DNA of 64,000 bases from Bradyrhizobium guangzhouense (GTDB lineage: Bacteria; Pseudomonadota; Alphaproteobacteria; Rhizobiales; Xanthobacteraceae), in assembly GCF_004114955.1 (NCBI RefSeq), contig NZ_CP030053.1, forward strand, positions 1,860,001-1,924,000, given 5' to 3'. Position 1 is the stretch's first letter. Each line of letters starts with the position of its first letter. The notes beneath the pieces were generated by a model. It saw only the letters and a list, made by a program, of their open reading frames with translations, did no database searches and was not told the origin of the DNA. The translations under genes and the position numbers were made by a program. Of the stretch, positions 8,273 through 16,451 are shown piece after piece.

Positions 8273-8998
8273 ATGGAAACGCCGATGGCCGCACGCGCAA
8301 AAACCTTCCTGCTCTGTCACGGCGCGTGGTCCGGCGGCTGGTCGTGGCGGAAGATGCATCCGCTGATGGCGCAGGCCGGCCACCGCCTGATCGCACCGAC
8401 CTATACCGGCCTCGGTGAGCGGTCGCATCTCGCAAGTCCCGCCGTTGATCTCGAGACGCATATCCAGGACATCCTGGGCGTCATCAAGTTCGAGGATCTC
8501 GACGACATCGTGCTGCTCGGCCACAGTTATGGCGGCATGGTCGCGACAGGCGTCGCCGATCGCGCGCGTGAGCGGGTGACGCAGCTGATCTATCTCGATG
8601 CCTTCGTGCCGCGCGATGGCCAGTCGCTGTTCGATCTCAACGAAGGTGGGCGCGAGCCGATGCGCAAGGCGGCCGCCGCCGGCGATGGCTACCGCATCCC
8701 GCCGAACCCGCCGCCATCAGATACGCCGCAGGCCGATCTCGATTGGCTCAACGCCCGCCGCACCAACATGCCGATCAAATGCTTCGAGACGAAGCTGAAA
8801 CTCCAGCACGGCGAGGCGGCAATGCCGCGGAGCTACATCTATTGCGCCCGCGTTCCGCCGGGCGACGTGTTCGGGCAATTCGCAAGGCGCGCGAAGAGCG
8901 AGGATGGCTGGCGCTGTTTCGAGCTCGACGCCAGCCACGCGCCGAACGTCACGGCGCCGGAGGCGTTGATGGGCGTGTTGGAAGAGATTGTCGCCTAG
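8273..8998 (+). CDS. Alpha/beta hydrolase (esterase-like)
   Basis: 241 aa single-domain alpha/beta hydrolase. The oxyanion-hole segment LLCHGAWSGGWSW is near residues 13-25, the nucleophile elbow is GHSYGG with Ser85, and a C-terminal DASHAPNVT supplies the His. This is the subfamily often annotated salicylate-esterase or RsbQ-like; substrate unknown. It may start at ATG 8285 instead. No signal peptide, so cytoplasmic. It stands alone, followed by a palindromic repeat and rnpB on the other strand. Confidence 0.82.
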   Translation: METPMAARAKTFLLCHGAWSGGWSWRKMHPLMAQAGHRLIAPTYTGLGERSHLASPAVDLETHIQDILGVIKFEDLDDIVLLGHSYGGMVATGVADRARERVTQLIYLDAFVPRDGQSLFDLNEGGREPMRKAAAAGDGYRIPPNPPPSDTPQADLDWLNARRTNMPIKCFETKLKLQHGEAAMPRSYIYCARVPPGDVFGQFARRAKSEDGWRCFELDASHAPNVTAPEALMGVLEEIVA

Positions 8999-9001
8999 TT
9001 C

Positions 9002-9107
9002 GTCATTCCAGGGCGCGACGAAGTCGCGAGCCCGGAAGCCATTGTTCCACCGTCCCTGCCGCCCGATGGATTCCGGGCTCTCGCTTCGCGAGCCCCGGAA
9101 TGACGGC
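9002..9107. repeat. Intergenic palindromic repeat, family B
   Basis: Opens with a CATTCC-GGGC-type word and closes with GAGCCCCGGAATGACG, its approximate complement, and contains an inner GACGAAGTCGCGAGCCCGGAA / TTCCGGGCTCTCGC inverted pair. Related elements lie at 27457-27500, 37232-37316, 37632-37710 and 56699-56736. Confidence 0.7.
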
Positions 9108-9120
9108 GTTGAAATTGGTG

Positions 9121-9150
9121 AGGGGTCTGGCGCGTTTGCGCCAGACCCCT
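9121..9150 (-). terminator. rnpB terminator hairpin
   Basis: A perfect 13-bp stem (AGGGGTCTGGCGC / GCGCCAGACCCCT) with a 4-base loop lies 10 bases past the 3' end of RNase P RNA on the minus strand. The following bases are only moderately T-rich. Confidence 0.65.
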
Positions 9151-9160
9151 CGTTGCAAGA

Positions 9161-9575
9161 TATCAGCCGGCCTGTAAGCCGGGTTCTGTAGGGCACCGCC
9201 TGCTTGCGCAAACGATACGTGACGACCATTCCTCTGGGACCATGTTTGCACATGGCCTCGAGCAACCTACCCGGACGGCGGGCCTGACATCGCCCCGCGG
9301 CGTTATCGCTTTCGCGAACAGCCCGCTACGCCGCCCCTATTCGGTTTTGCTCCCGGTGGGGTTTACCATGCCGGCTCCGTTGCCGGACCCGCGGTGCGCT
9401 CTTACCGCACCTTTTCACCCTTACTTCCTCCGAGGAGGGAGCGGTTCGTTCTCTGTGGCACTTTCCCTGGGGTTGCCCCCGCCGGACGTTATCCGGCACC
9501 GTATGTCAAGGGAGCCCGGACTTTCCTCCCCGGCGGCCTTTCGGCACCTGCCGGAGCGGCCGTCCGGCCGACTGA
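9161..9575 (-). ncRNA. rnpB: RNase P RNA, bacterial type A
   Basis: Catalytic RNA of ribonuclease P, which matures tRNA 5' ends. Conserved landmarks read on the minus strand: GGGAGGAAAGTCCGGGCTCC (9530-9511, core CR-I), followed by the pseudoknot and specificity-domain stems, and at the 3' end ACAGAACCCGGCTTACAGGC, whose flanks pair back to the 5' region (CR-V). The length of about 415 nt fits alphaproteobacterial rnpB. A -35-like TTGACG sits at 9612-9607 and a strong hairpin terminator follows at 9121-9150. Ends are estimated to within about 10 bases. Confidence 0.95.
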
Positions 9576-9659
9576 CTGACAAGGCAATGGGCATTTGTGA
9601 CGGTTTCGTCAAGCGGAGATCGGGGCGCATGCGGCGGCGCAAATAATTTATCCTGAAGA

Positions 9660-9686
9660 TGTCGTCGGGCGCAGGCCCCGTTCGAC
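9660..9686 (+). promoter_or_regulatory. Candidate ECF42 promoter, copy 1
   Basis: TGTCGT (9660-9665), 17 bases, then CGAC (9683-9686), with the start codon 39 bases further on. The element recurs with identical spacing at 10099-10125. From what I recall of ECF42 sigma factors, the target is TGTCGA near -35 and CGA/TC near -10, so this fits with one substitution. Confidence 0.5.
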
Positions 9687-9724
9687 TGGATGACGGCAAT
9701 CCAGCCGAACACAGGAGCGAAGCG

Positions 9725-10075
9725 ATGCAGTATCTGCTGCTGATCTATCGGAACGAAGCGCAACAGGGCCAGATCGCGCCCGCAGATTACCAGAAGCTGC
9801 TGGCGGAGTATTCCGCCTATACGCAGTCGATCGTCCAGAGCGGTCACTTCAAGGCCGGTGATGGGCTGCAGCCGACCTCGACCGCGACTACCGTTCGCGT
9901 GCGCGAGGGCAAGACGCTGACGACGGACGGTCCCTTCGCGGAAACCCGCGAGCAGCTCGGCGGCTATTATCTGGTCGAGGCCAAGGATCTCAACGCCGCG
10001 ATCGAGCTCGCCGCGCGCATTCCCGGCGCCAGGGACGGCTCGATCGAAGTCCGGCCGGTCATGATCTACAAATGA
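9725..10075 (+). CDS. DGPF-domain (YCII-related) protein, copy 1
   Basis: 116 aa. Begins MQYLLLIYRNE and carries TTDGPFAETREQLGGYYLVEA, the signature of DGPF/YCII-related proteins, small ferredoxin-like alpha-beta dimers of unknown activity. Such genes are the habitual neighbours and presumed targets of ECF42 sigma factors, and an ECF42-like sigma gene follows. The ATG at 9725 follows CAGGAG. About 80% identical by eye to the next gene, so a tandem duplicate. Confidence 0.88.
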   Translation: MQYLLLIYRNEAQQGQIAPADYQKLLAEYSAYTQSIVQSGHFKAGDGLQPTSTATTVRVREGKTLTTDGPFAETREQLGGYYLVEAKDLNAAIELAARIPGARDGSIEVRPVMIYK

Positions 10076-10098
10076 TCCCGAAAATAAGTCCGAGGAGA

Positions 10099-10125
10099 TG
10101 TCGTTTGGAGTTTGGCTCGTTCGAC
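10099..10125 (+). promoter_or_regulatory. Candidate ECF42 promoter, copy 2
   Basis: TGTCGT (10099-10104), 17 bases, CGAC (10122-10125), start codon 39 bases downstream: the same geometry as copy 1. The 17-base spacer differs at many positions while both boxes are unchanged, which argues for selection on the boxes. It would drive the second DGPF gene and the sigma gene. Confidence 0.5.
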
Positions 10126-10163
10126 TGATGTCGGCGATCCAGCCGAACCACAGGAGTAAAGCG

Positions 10164-10514
10164 ATGCAATATCTGCTGCTGATCTACCGGAACGAAAACT
10201 ACATGACCGATATGAGCGCCACCGACCGCCAGAAGCTGGCGGGGGAATACGGCGCCTACACCCAGTCGATCATCCAGAGCGGCCATTTCAAGGCCGGCGA
10301 CGGCCTGCAGCCGACGGCGACGGCGACCACGGTGCGCGTGCGCGACGGCAAGACCATGACCACCGACGGCCCGTTCGCGGAAACGCGCGAGCAGCTCGGC
10401 GGCTATTATCTGGTCGAAGCCAAGGATATCGACGATGCCGTTGGGCTCGCCGCGCGAATTCCGGAGGCCAAGCGGGGCTCGATCGAGGTCAGGCCGGTCA
10501 TGATCTATAAGTGA
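10164..10514 (+). CDS. DGPF-domain (YCII-related) protein, copy 2
   Basis: 116 aa paralogue of the preceding gene, with the same MQYLLLIYRNE start and TDGPFAETREQLGGYYLVEA core. It diverges mainly at residues 12-20 (NYMTDMSATD) and in the C-terminal helix. The ATG at 10164 follows CAGGAG. Its last four bases, GTGA, overlap the GTG start of the sigma factor gene, which implies translational coupling and a shared role. Enzymatic function unknown. Confidence 0.88.
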   Translation: MQYLLLIYRNENYMTDMSATDRQKLAGEYGAYTQSIIQSGHFKAGDGLQPTATATTVRVRDGKTMTTDGPFAETREQLGGYYLVEAKDIDDAVGLAARIPEAKRGSIEVRPVMIYK

Positions 10515-11749
10515 TCAGCGCAACCGACATCGACAAGATCTTCCGCGACGAGGCGGGGCGGGCGCTGGCCACCCTGATCCGCCTCGTCGGCGATTTCGAT
10601 TTGGCCGAGGACGCGCTGCAGGATGCGTTCGCGGTCGCGCTGGAGCGCTGGTCGGCGGGCGAGGTCCCTGACAATCCGCGTGCGTGGCTCGTCAATGTCG
10701 GTCGCAACAAGGCGATCGACCGTATCAGGCGCCAGGCCGCCTTCCGCGGCAAGCAGCAGGCGCTCCTGCACGAGCTCGAGCTCAACGCGAATACGCCGGC
10801 CGAGCCGCCGGCGATGCTCGACGACGACATGCTGCGGCTGATCTTCACCTGCTGCCATCCGGCGTTCGCGGCCGAGGTCCAGGTCGCGCTGACGTTGCGC
10901 ACCGTCTGCGGCCTCTCCGCCGCGCAGGTCGCGCGCGCGTTCCTCGTCGGCGAGGACGCGATGGCGCAGCGCCTCGTCCGCGCCAAGCAGAAGATCAGGC
11001 TCGCCGGCATACCCTATGAGGTACCGGAACGCGACGCGCTGGCGCCGCGGCTCGACGGCGTGCTCGCCGTCATCTATCTCGTCTACACCGAAGGCTATGT
11101 CGCAACCTCTGGCGCGGACCTGATGCGGCCCGACCTCGCGACCGAGGCGATCAGGCTCGCGCGTTTGCTCGATCGTCTGATGCCGGATCGCGCCGCGATC
11201 AAGGGCCTGCTGGCGTTGATGCTGCTGCATGACGCGCGCCGCGCCGGACGCGAGACCGCAGCCGGCGACATCGTCCTGCTGGAAGAGCAGGACCGCTCGC
11301 TGTGGGATCGCGCGCAGATCGAGCAAGGCTTGCGCCTCGTCGATGACGCGCTGCGCGTGCCGGGCCGGCCGCAGCCCTATGCGGTGCAGGCCGCGATCGC
11401 CGCGCTGCATGCCCGCGCGGCGAGCTTTGAGGAGACCGACTGGCCGCAGATCGCCGGACTCTATGAAGTGCTGCTGCGCATCAATCCGTCACCGGTGATC
11501 GAGCTCAACCACGCCGCCGCCGTGTCGATGGTCGACGGCCCCGCTCGCGCGCTCGATCTCGTCGATGCGATCACCGCGCGCGGCGGCCTCGACGGCTACG
11601 AACTGCTGCCGGCAGTGCGCGCGGATTTGCTGCGGCGGCTCGAGCGGAAGCGGGAGGCGCGTGAGGCCTATGCTGCGGCCACCGCGGCAACGCAATTGGA
11701 GCCGTTGCGGCGGCTCTATGCGCGCCGGGTGAGGGAGATGGAAGACTAG
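10511..11749 (+). CDS. ECF42-type RNA polymerase sigma factor
   Basis: 412 aa. Sigma region 2 (DFDLAEDALQDAFAVALERW, RAWLVNVGRNKAIDRIRR) and region 4 (TLRTVCGLSAAQVARAF) occupy about residues 10-170. A long C-terminal extension (about 190-412) is helical and TPR/SARP-like with LLAxMLLHDARR and NHAAAVSMVDGP motifs, the hallmark of ECF42 sigma factors. These lack an anti-sigma factor and appear to be regulated through that extension. GTG start overlapping the DGPF gene. It likely transcribes the two DGPF genes and itself. Confidence 0.9.
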   Translation: MISATDIDKIFRDEAGRALATLIRLVGDFDLAEDALQDAFAVALERWSAGEVPDNPRAWLVNVGRNKAIDRIRRQAAFRGKQQALLHELELNANTPAEPPAMLDDDMLRLIFTCCHPAFAAEVQVALTLRTVCGLSAAQVARAFLVGEDAMAQRLVRAKQKIRLAGIPYEVPERDALAPRLDGVLAVIYLVYTEGYVATSGADLMRPDLATEAIRLARLLDRLMPDRAAIKGLLALMLLHDARRAGRETAAGDIVLLEEQDRSLWDRAQIEQGLRLVDDALRVPGRPQPYAVQAAIAALHARAASFEETDWPQIAGLYEVLLRINPSPVIELNHAAAVSMVDGPARALDLVDAITARGGLDGYELLPAVRADLLRRLERKREAREAYAAATAATQLEPLRRLYARRVREMED

Positions 11750-11765
11750 TCGCTCAGTCCGGCCT

Positions 11766-11912
11766 CGTGCCCCGGACGCAGCGCAGCGCCCCCTTTGGCG
11801 GTGCGCTGCAGAGCCGGGGCCCAGCTCTCCCGCGGCGGATTCGCGTCGCCAACTGAGTCCTGGCTCTGCAATGCAACGCGAACGGCGTTGCGTTGCGTCC
11901 GGGACACGAGAC
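11766..11912. repeat. Intergenic palindromic repeat, family D
   Basis: Opens with GTGCCCCGGACGCAGCGCAG and contains GTGCGCTGCAGAGCCGGGGC; ends GCGTCCGGGACACGAG, complementary to the opening. A second copy of the same words lies at 49499-49615. Non-coding dispersed element. Confidence 0.7.
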
Positions 11913-11942
11913 TTGGCAATGACGCGCCTCCAGCCTTCGCTG

Positions 11943-12725
11943 TTACTTCGACGCGACCGTCGTCCCATCCGCCGGCAGGCTCGCCAGCAGCGCCTGCAAG
12001 GTCGACAGCGTCGAGTGATCGGCAACCCCATCGAGGCGCGCGGGACGGAAATGGCGCTGGAAGGCGGTGACGACTTCCATGGTCGAGGCATCGTATTTGC
12101 CTGAGAGCGGCACGCCATAGCCATAGCGTGCGAGCGCCTGCTGCAGGCTCAGCACCTGGTCGCTGATGGTGCCGAGCATCAGGGTTTCGCCGCGCACGAT
12201 CGGCGCCGGCGTCACCCAGTGACCGACTCCGGAATTGGCCAGGGAATGCCAGGGAAATTTCTCGCCGGGATCCTTCTTGCGCGCGGGCGCGACGTCGGAA
12301 TGGCCGAGCACGCGCTGCGGCGTCACCTTGCGGCGGAGCATGATGCCGCGGCACAGCGCGATGACGGCGGCGATCTGGCGCAACGGATATTCCGGGTAGC
12401 CCCAATCATGGCCGCGATTGATGATCTCGATCCCGATCGAGCAGGAATTGATGTCGTCCTCGCCGGCCCAGGACGAGACGCCGGCGTGCCAGGCACGGCG
12501 CGATTCCGGCACGCATTGCACGATGCGGCCATCCTCCAGCACGACATAATGGGCCGACACTTCGGTGCCGGCCGTGCACAGCCGCGCCAGCGCGCCCTCG
12601 ACGTCGGGCATGCCGGTGTAGTGCAGCACGATCATGTCGACCTGCCGGCCCCTGTTGCGCTCGCCGTGATTGGGCGAAGGGATGATGTCGGAGACGATCG
12701 ACGAATCCGGCTCGAACGTCCGCAT
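11943..12725 (-). CDS. N-acetylmuramoyl-L-alanine amidase with peptidoglycan-binding tail
   Basis: About 260 aa from the ATG at 12725; the frame is open to a TTG at 12839. The amidase_2 (AmpD/PGRP-like) domain shows zinc ligands in MIVLHYTGMP and LGHSDVAPARKKDPG. The C-terminal 70 residues (SLQQALARYGYGVPLSGKYD and following) form a PG_binding_1 domain. It cleaves the lactyl-alanine bond in peptidoglycan or recycled muropeptides. No clear signal peptide from this start, so a cytosolic recycling role is possible. Divergent from the dcw cluster whose wall it would recycle. The start is uncertain. Confidence 0.87.
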   Translation of the reverse strand: MRTFEPDSSIVSDIIPSPNHGERNRGRQVDMIVLHYTGMPDVEGALARLCTAGTEVSAHYVVLEDGRIVQCVPESRRAWHAGVSSWAGEDDINSCSIGIEIINRGHDWGYPEYPLRQIAAVIALCRGIMLRRKVTPQRVLGHSDVAPARKKDPGEKFPWHSLANSGVGHWVTPAPIVRGETLMLGTISDQVLSLQQALARYGYGVPLSGKYDASTMEVVTAFQRHFRPARLDGVADHSTLSTLQALLASLPADGTTVASK

Positions 12726-13237
12726 GTTCGCCGCGGCCTTTGGAACCGGGAGAACGCGCTGACGCTTCGAATCAGTGCCAGACGGTGTGGACGGACCGGA
12801 CGACATAAACAGCTCAGAATCGGAGGACGAGTGGGCCAAGCCCTTCTCTTTACTATTTCTTTACTGTCCGGTCCGCGCAATCGCGCCGTGCAGTTAACGC
12901 GTGCATTTTGAGCTCAGTGTGTGGATGACGCATCACCACCCGAGCACCTTTTCGAGATGTAACGAGCCGATCAACGCTTTCTTAACGCTAAGGGCCGTTA
13001 CTGAGAGGTGAAGAGCCGACCCGCGTCCGGAGGCGGCCAAAAGCGTTTTCGGCTCGAAATCCCATGGCTGCCCGACATATTCCACTGGGAACACCGGGTC
13101 TGCCGCCTGGGACGACCGGGCGCGGCGCACATGCTGAACTGGGGCTTTGTCGTGGAATCGCCGCGACGCGGATTTATTCGAGGCGTGATGGGCTGCTTCG
13201 CCCCAAATCTTACCTGCGCATTCGGCGGGCGCGACGC
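12726..13237. other. Upstream region of the dcw cluster; no mraZ
   Basis: Between the amidase and rsmH there is no frame resembling MraZ, the usual first dcw gene. The region holds a CtrA-like box at 12971-12985 and several TTAAC words. The rsmH frame is open from 13064, but homology starts only at 13238, so the rest is probably 5' leader. Confidence 0.5.
12971..12985. promoter_or_regulatory. CtrA-like box upstream of the dcw cluster
   Basis: TCAA (12971-12974), 7 bases, TTAA (12982-12985) followed by C: one mismatch from the CtrA consensus TTAA-N7-TTAA. CtrA controls division genes in many alphaproteobacteria. Single imperfect match, so weak evidence. Confidence 0.3.
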
Positions 13238-14227
13238 ATGAGTGATGCGCCGCACATTCCCGTGCTCGGCGTTGAGGCGATCGCGCATCTCGCGCCGCGC
13301 GAGGGCGGCATCTATGTCGATGCCACCTTCGGGGCCGGCGGCTACAGCCGCGCCATCCTCGATGTGCCGGGAACCCGCGTCATCGCGATCGATCGCGATC
13401 GCACCGCGATCGCCGGCGGCGCCGGGCTGGTCGCGAGCGCTTCGGGCCGGCTGACGCTGGTCGAGGACCGTTTCTCGAATCTCGCCGAGGTCTGCGCCGC
13501 GCAAGGCGTCGATACGGTCGACGGCGTCGTGATGGATGTCGGCGTGTCCTCGATGCATCTCGACCAGGCCGGTCGCGGTTTCTCGTTTCGCCTCGACGGT
13601 CCGCTCGACATGCGGATGGGGCAGACCGGGCCGACGGCCGCCGATGTCGTCGCGCATGCCTCGGAGAGCGATCTCGCCGACATCATCTATCTCTTCGGCG
13701 AGGAACGGCATTCGCGCCGCGTCGCCCGCGCCATCGTCGCCGACCGGCAGGAGACGCCGTTCACCACCACGCGCGCACTCGCCGATCTCGTCGGCCGGGT
13801 GGTGCGCTCGAAGCCCGGCGATATTCACCCGGCAACGCGAACGTTCCAGGCGCTGCGCATCTTCGTCAACGAGGAACTCGAGGAGCTGCAGACCGCGCTC
13901 GGCGCGGCCGAACGCGTGCTCAAGCCCGGCGGCCGTTTGGTGGTGGTCTCGTTCCATTCGCTGGAAGACCGCATCGTGAAGAATTTCCTCGCAGAGCGCG
14001 CCAAGACCGGCGGCGGCTCGCGGCATCTGCCTGAGGTGGCGCAGACGGCACCGAGCTTCCAGCTGTTGACGCGGCGGCCCGTGATCGCCGGTGAGGTGGA
14101 AGTCGCGCACAATCCGCGCGCCCGCTCCGCAAAGCTGCGCGCCGCCGAGCGCACCTCGGCGCCGGTGCATGCCGACGACGAGCCATCGTCCTGGCCGAAA
14201 CTCTCCGACGTGATGAGGGGCGGCTAG
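13238..14227 (+). CDS. rsmH: 16S rRNA m4C1402 methyltransferase RsmH (MraW)
   Basis: 329 aa. N4-methylates C1402 of 16S rRNA. The protein starts [15 protein letters not shown] at the ATG 13238. SAM-binding motifs include [23 protein letters not shown] and [14 protein letters not shown]; the C-terminal [15 protein letters not shown] and [15 protein letters not shown] are signature blocks. First gene of the dcw cluster here; ftsL follows after 3 bases. Confidence 0.96.
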   Translation: MSDAPHIPVLGVEAIAHLAPREGGIYVDATFGAGGYSRAILDVPGTRVIAIDRDRTAIAGGAGLVASASGRLTLVEDRFSNLAEVCAAQGVDTVDGVVMDVGVSSMHLDQAGRGFSFRLDGPLDMRMGQTGPTAADVVAHASESDLADIIYLFGEERHSRRVARAIVADRQETPFTTTRALADLVGRVVRSKPGDIHPATRTFQALRIFVNEELEELQTALGAAERVLKPGGRLVVVSFHSLEDRIVKNFLAERAKTGGGSRHLPEVAQTAPSFQLLTRRPVIAGEVEVAHNPRARSAKLRAAERTSAPVHADDEPSSWPKLSDVMRGG

Positions 14228-14230
14228 CAG

Positions 14231-14623
14231 ATGCGCTTCATCCACCTCCTCGTCATCGGCGCGCTGGTCTTCGCGGCCGCCTATGTTTACCGGATCAAGA
14301 TGGATTCCACCGCGCGCACCGAGAAGGTGCTGCGGCTGCACGCCGAAATCCGCGAGCAGCGCGACGCGATCGCACAGCTGCGCTCCGAGTGGGCCAAGCT
14401 CGATGCGCCCCAGCGCCTGCAAGGCCTGGTCGAGCGGCATCTGCCGCTCAAGCCCGTCAGCGGCACGCAATATGATTCACTGAAGAACCTGCCCGACCGT
14501 CCGCCGCGGATGTTCCGGCCGGGCGAGCCTGATCCGATCGGGTCCATGATCAACACCATCGAAGCCGCGAGCGATCCCGACAGCGTGACGGGCTCGGTGC
14601 CGCAGCCCGAGGACAAGCAATGA
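14231..14623 (+). CDS. ftsL: Cell division protein FtsL-like
   Basis: 130 aa bitopic membrane protein: a short N-terminus, one transmembrane helix (about residues 4-20), a periplasmic heptad-type coiled coil (EKVLRLHAEIREQRDAIAQL), and a disordered Pro-rich tail. Position between rsmH and ftsI, size and topology identify it as FtsL, which with FtsQ and FtsB activates the FtsWI synthase; sequence conservation in this family is low. It overlaps ftsI by ATGA. Confidence 0.88.
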   Translation: MRFIHLLVIGALVFAAAYVYRIKMDSTARTEKVLRLHAEIREQRDAIAQLRSEWAKLDAPQRLQGLVERHLPLKPVSGTQYDSLKNLPDRPPRMFRPGEPDPIGSMINTIEAASDPDSVTGSVPQPEDKQ

Positions 14624-16371
14624 GCGCTGTTCCGGCCAAACCGACAGAGCGGCCCCCGGAGCCTTGGCGGCAGCGCCTGATCCGCAGCCTGCTCTACGGG
14701 CGCAATGTCGATCGCGCCGCGAAAGCGCGCGCGCGTGTGGGTCTGGCGATCCTCGCCTTTGCCATGGTCTATACGCTGATCGGCGGCCGGCTCGTGATGT
14801 TCGCGATCGGCGCCGACGCCCACAGCGCGCGTCGTGCCGCCTCGCAGGAGGTGGTTGCGACCGCGCGGCCCGACATCGTCGATCGCAACGGCGCGATCCT
14901 GGCAACCGACGTCAAGGCCTCCAGCCTGTTCGGCGAGCCGCGCCGCATCATCGACAAGGACGAGGCGATCGAGCTTCTGACCGCGACCGTGCCCGACCTC
15001 GACGAAGCCGAGGTGCGCGAGCGCCTGTCGTCGCGCAAGGGCTTCGTCTGGCTGAAGCGCGAGGTCACCGCGAAGCAGCAGCAGGACATCCACAAGCTCG
15101 GCCTTCCCGGGATCGGCTTCCTGCGTGAGAACAAGCGCGTCTACCCGACCGGCAACGAGGTCGCCCACCTCATCGGTCTCGTCAACATCGACAACCAGGG
15201 CATCGCCGGCATGGAGAAGTGGCTCGACAATCAGGGCCTGGCCGATCTCCATCGCGCCGGCTTTGCCATCGACCGTCTGCAGAAGCCGATCGAGCTATCG
15301 GTCGATCTGCGCGTCGAGCATGCGCTGCGCGACGAGCTGTTCAAGGCGAAGGAGAAGTTCCACGCCAAGGCGGCCTCCGGCCTCGTGACCAACGTCAACA
15401 CCGGCGAGATCATCGCCATGGTGTCGTTGCCGGACTTCGATCCCAACAACCCGAAGGAAGCCCACGATCCCGATCGCATCAACCGTCTCACCACGGGCGT
15501 CTACGAGATGGGCTCGACGTTCAAGGCCTTTACGCTCGCGATGGCGCTCGATACCGGCAAGTACGGCCTCGACTCGCTGTGGGACGCGCGCGGGCCGCTG
15601 CACTACGGCAAGTTCGCCATCCATGACGACGAGCCGAAGGGCCGCTTCCTGAGCATGAAGGAGGTATTCACGTTCTCCTCCAACGTTGGCGCCGCACGGA
15701 TCGCGCTGTCGCAGGGCGTGGAGGCGCACAAGGCGTTCCTGCGCAAGATGGGCCAGATGGAGCGGCTGCGCACCGAGCTGCCGGAGAGCGCCTCGCCGAT
15801 CGTGCCGCGACACTGGGGCGACCTGAACACCATCACCATCGCGTTCGGCCATGGCATAGCGGTGGCTCCCTTGCAGGCGGTGATGGGCGTCAGCGCGCTC
15901 GCCAATGGCGGTCTTCTGATCCCGCCCACCTTCCTCAAGCGCTCCGAGGAAGAGGCCCGCGCGATCGCCAAGCGTGTCATCAAGCCCGAGACCTCGGACA
16001 AGATGCGCTATCTGATGCGGCTCAATGCCGAGATCGGCACCGCCAAGAAGGCCAACGTTCCCGGCTACTATATCGGCGGCAAGACCGGTACCGCGGAAAA
16101 GGTGGTCAACGGCCGCTACGCCAAGAAGAAGGTGCTGACCGCGTTCACTGCGATCCTTCCGGCGGATAAGCCGAAGTACCAGCTCCTGATCATGCTCGAC
16201 GAGCCGCAGCCCTTGAAGGAAACCTACGGCTTTATCACCTCGGGCTGGAACGCCGTTCCGACCGCCGGCAACGTCATCACCCGGATCGGGCCGCTGCTCG
16301 GCATCGAGCCCCGCTACGACCTGCCGCCCGCGGACCGCCTTATTCTTGCAGCATCCAGGACAACCCAGTAA
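14620..16371 (+). CDS. ftsI: Septal peptidoglycan transpeptidase FtsI (PBP3)
   Basis: 583 aa class B penicillin-binding protein. Cytoplasmic tail, one membrane helix (about residues 45-65), a dimerisation domain with RPDIVDRNGAILATD, and the transpeptidase domain with S299-TFK302 (nucleophile Ser299), S353-S-N355 and K488-TGT. Cross-links septal peptidoglycan and is the target of aminopenicillins and aztreonam in general. It starts on the ATGA overlap with ftsL; murE begins 80 bases after its stop. Confidence 0.96.
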   Translation: MSAVPAKPTERPPEPWRQRLIRSLLYGRNVDRAAKARARVGLAILAFAMVYTLIGGRLVMFAIGADAHSARRAASQEVVATARPDIVDRNGAILATDVKASSLFGEPRRIIDKDEAIELLTATVPDLDEAEVRERLSSRKGFVWLKREVTAKQQQDIHKLGLPGIGFLRENKRVYPTGNEVAHLIGLVNIDNQGIAGMEKWLDNQGLADLHRAGFAIDRLQKPIELSVDLRVEHALRDELFKAKEKFHAKAASGLVTNVNTGEIIAMVSLPDFDPNNPKEAHDPDRINRLTTGVYEMGSTFKAFTLAMALDTGKYGLDSLWDARGPLHYGKFAIHDDEPKGRFLSMKEVFTFSSNVGAARIALSQGVEAHKAFLRKMGQMERLRTELPESASPIVPRHWGDLNTITIAFGHGIAVAPLQAVMGVSALANGGLLIPPTFLKRSEEEARAIAKRVIKPETSDKMRYLMRLNAEIGTAKKANVPGYYIGGKTGTAEKVVNGRYAKKKVLTAFTAILPADKPKYQLLIMLDEPQPLKETYGFITSGWNAVPTAGNVITRIGPLLGIEPRYDLPPADRLILAASRTTQ

Positions 16372-16451
16372 TCACAGGGTAGGCCGTCGCCGCTGCTGAG
16401 TCGGGGATTTTCCCCCGGGATTCGGCTTTCCGGCACGGCAACTGGAAGACG

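Noticed and set aside
12998..14470. 490-codon minus-strand frame opposite rsmH and ftsL
   Set aside because: Runs antisense through two genes with clear motifs; low-complexity Arg/Gly composition typical of shadow frames.
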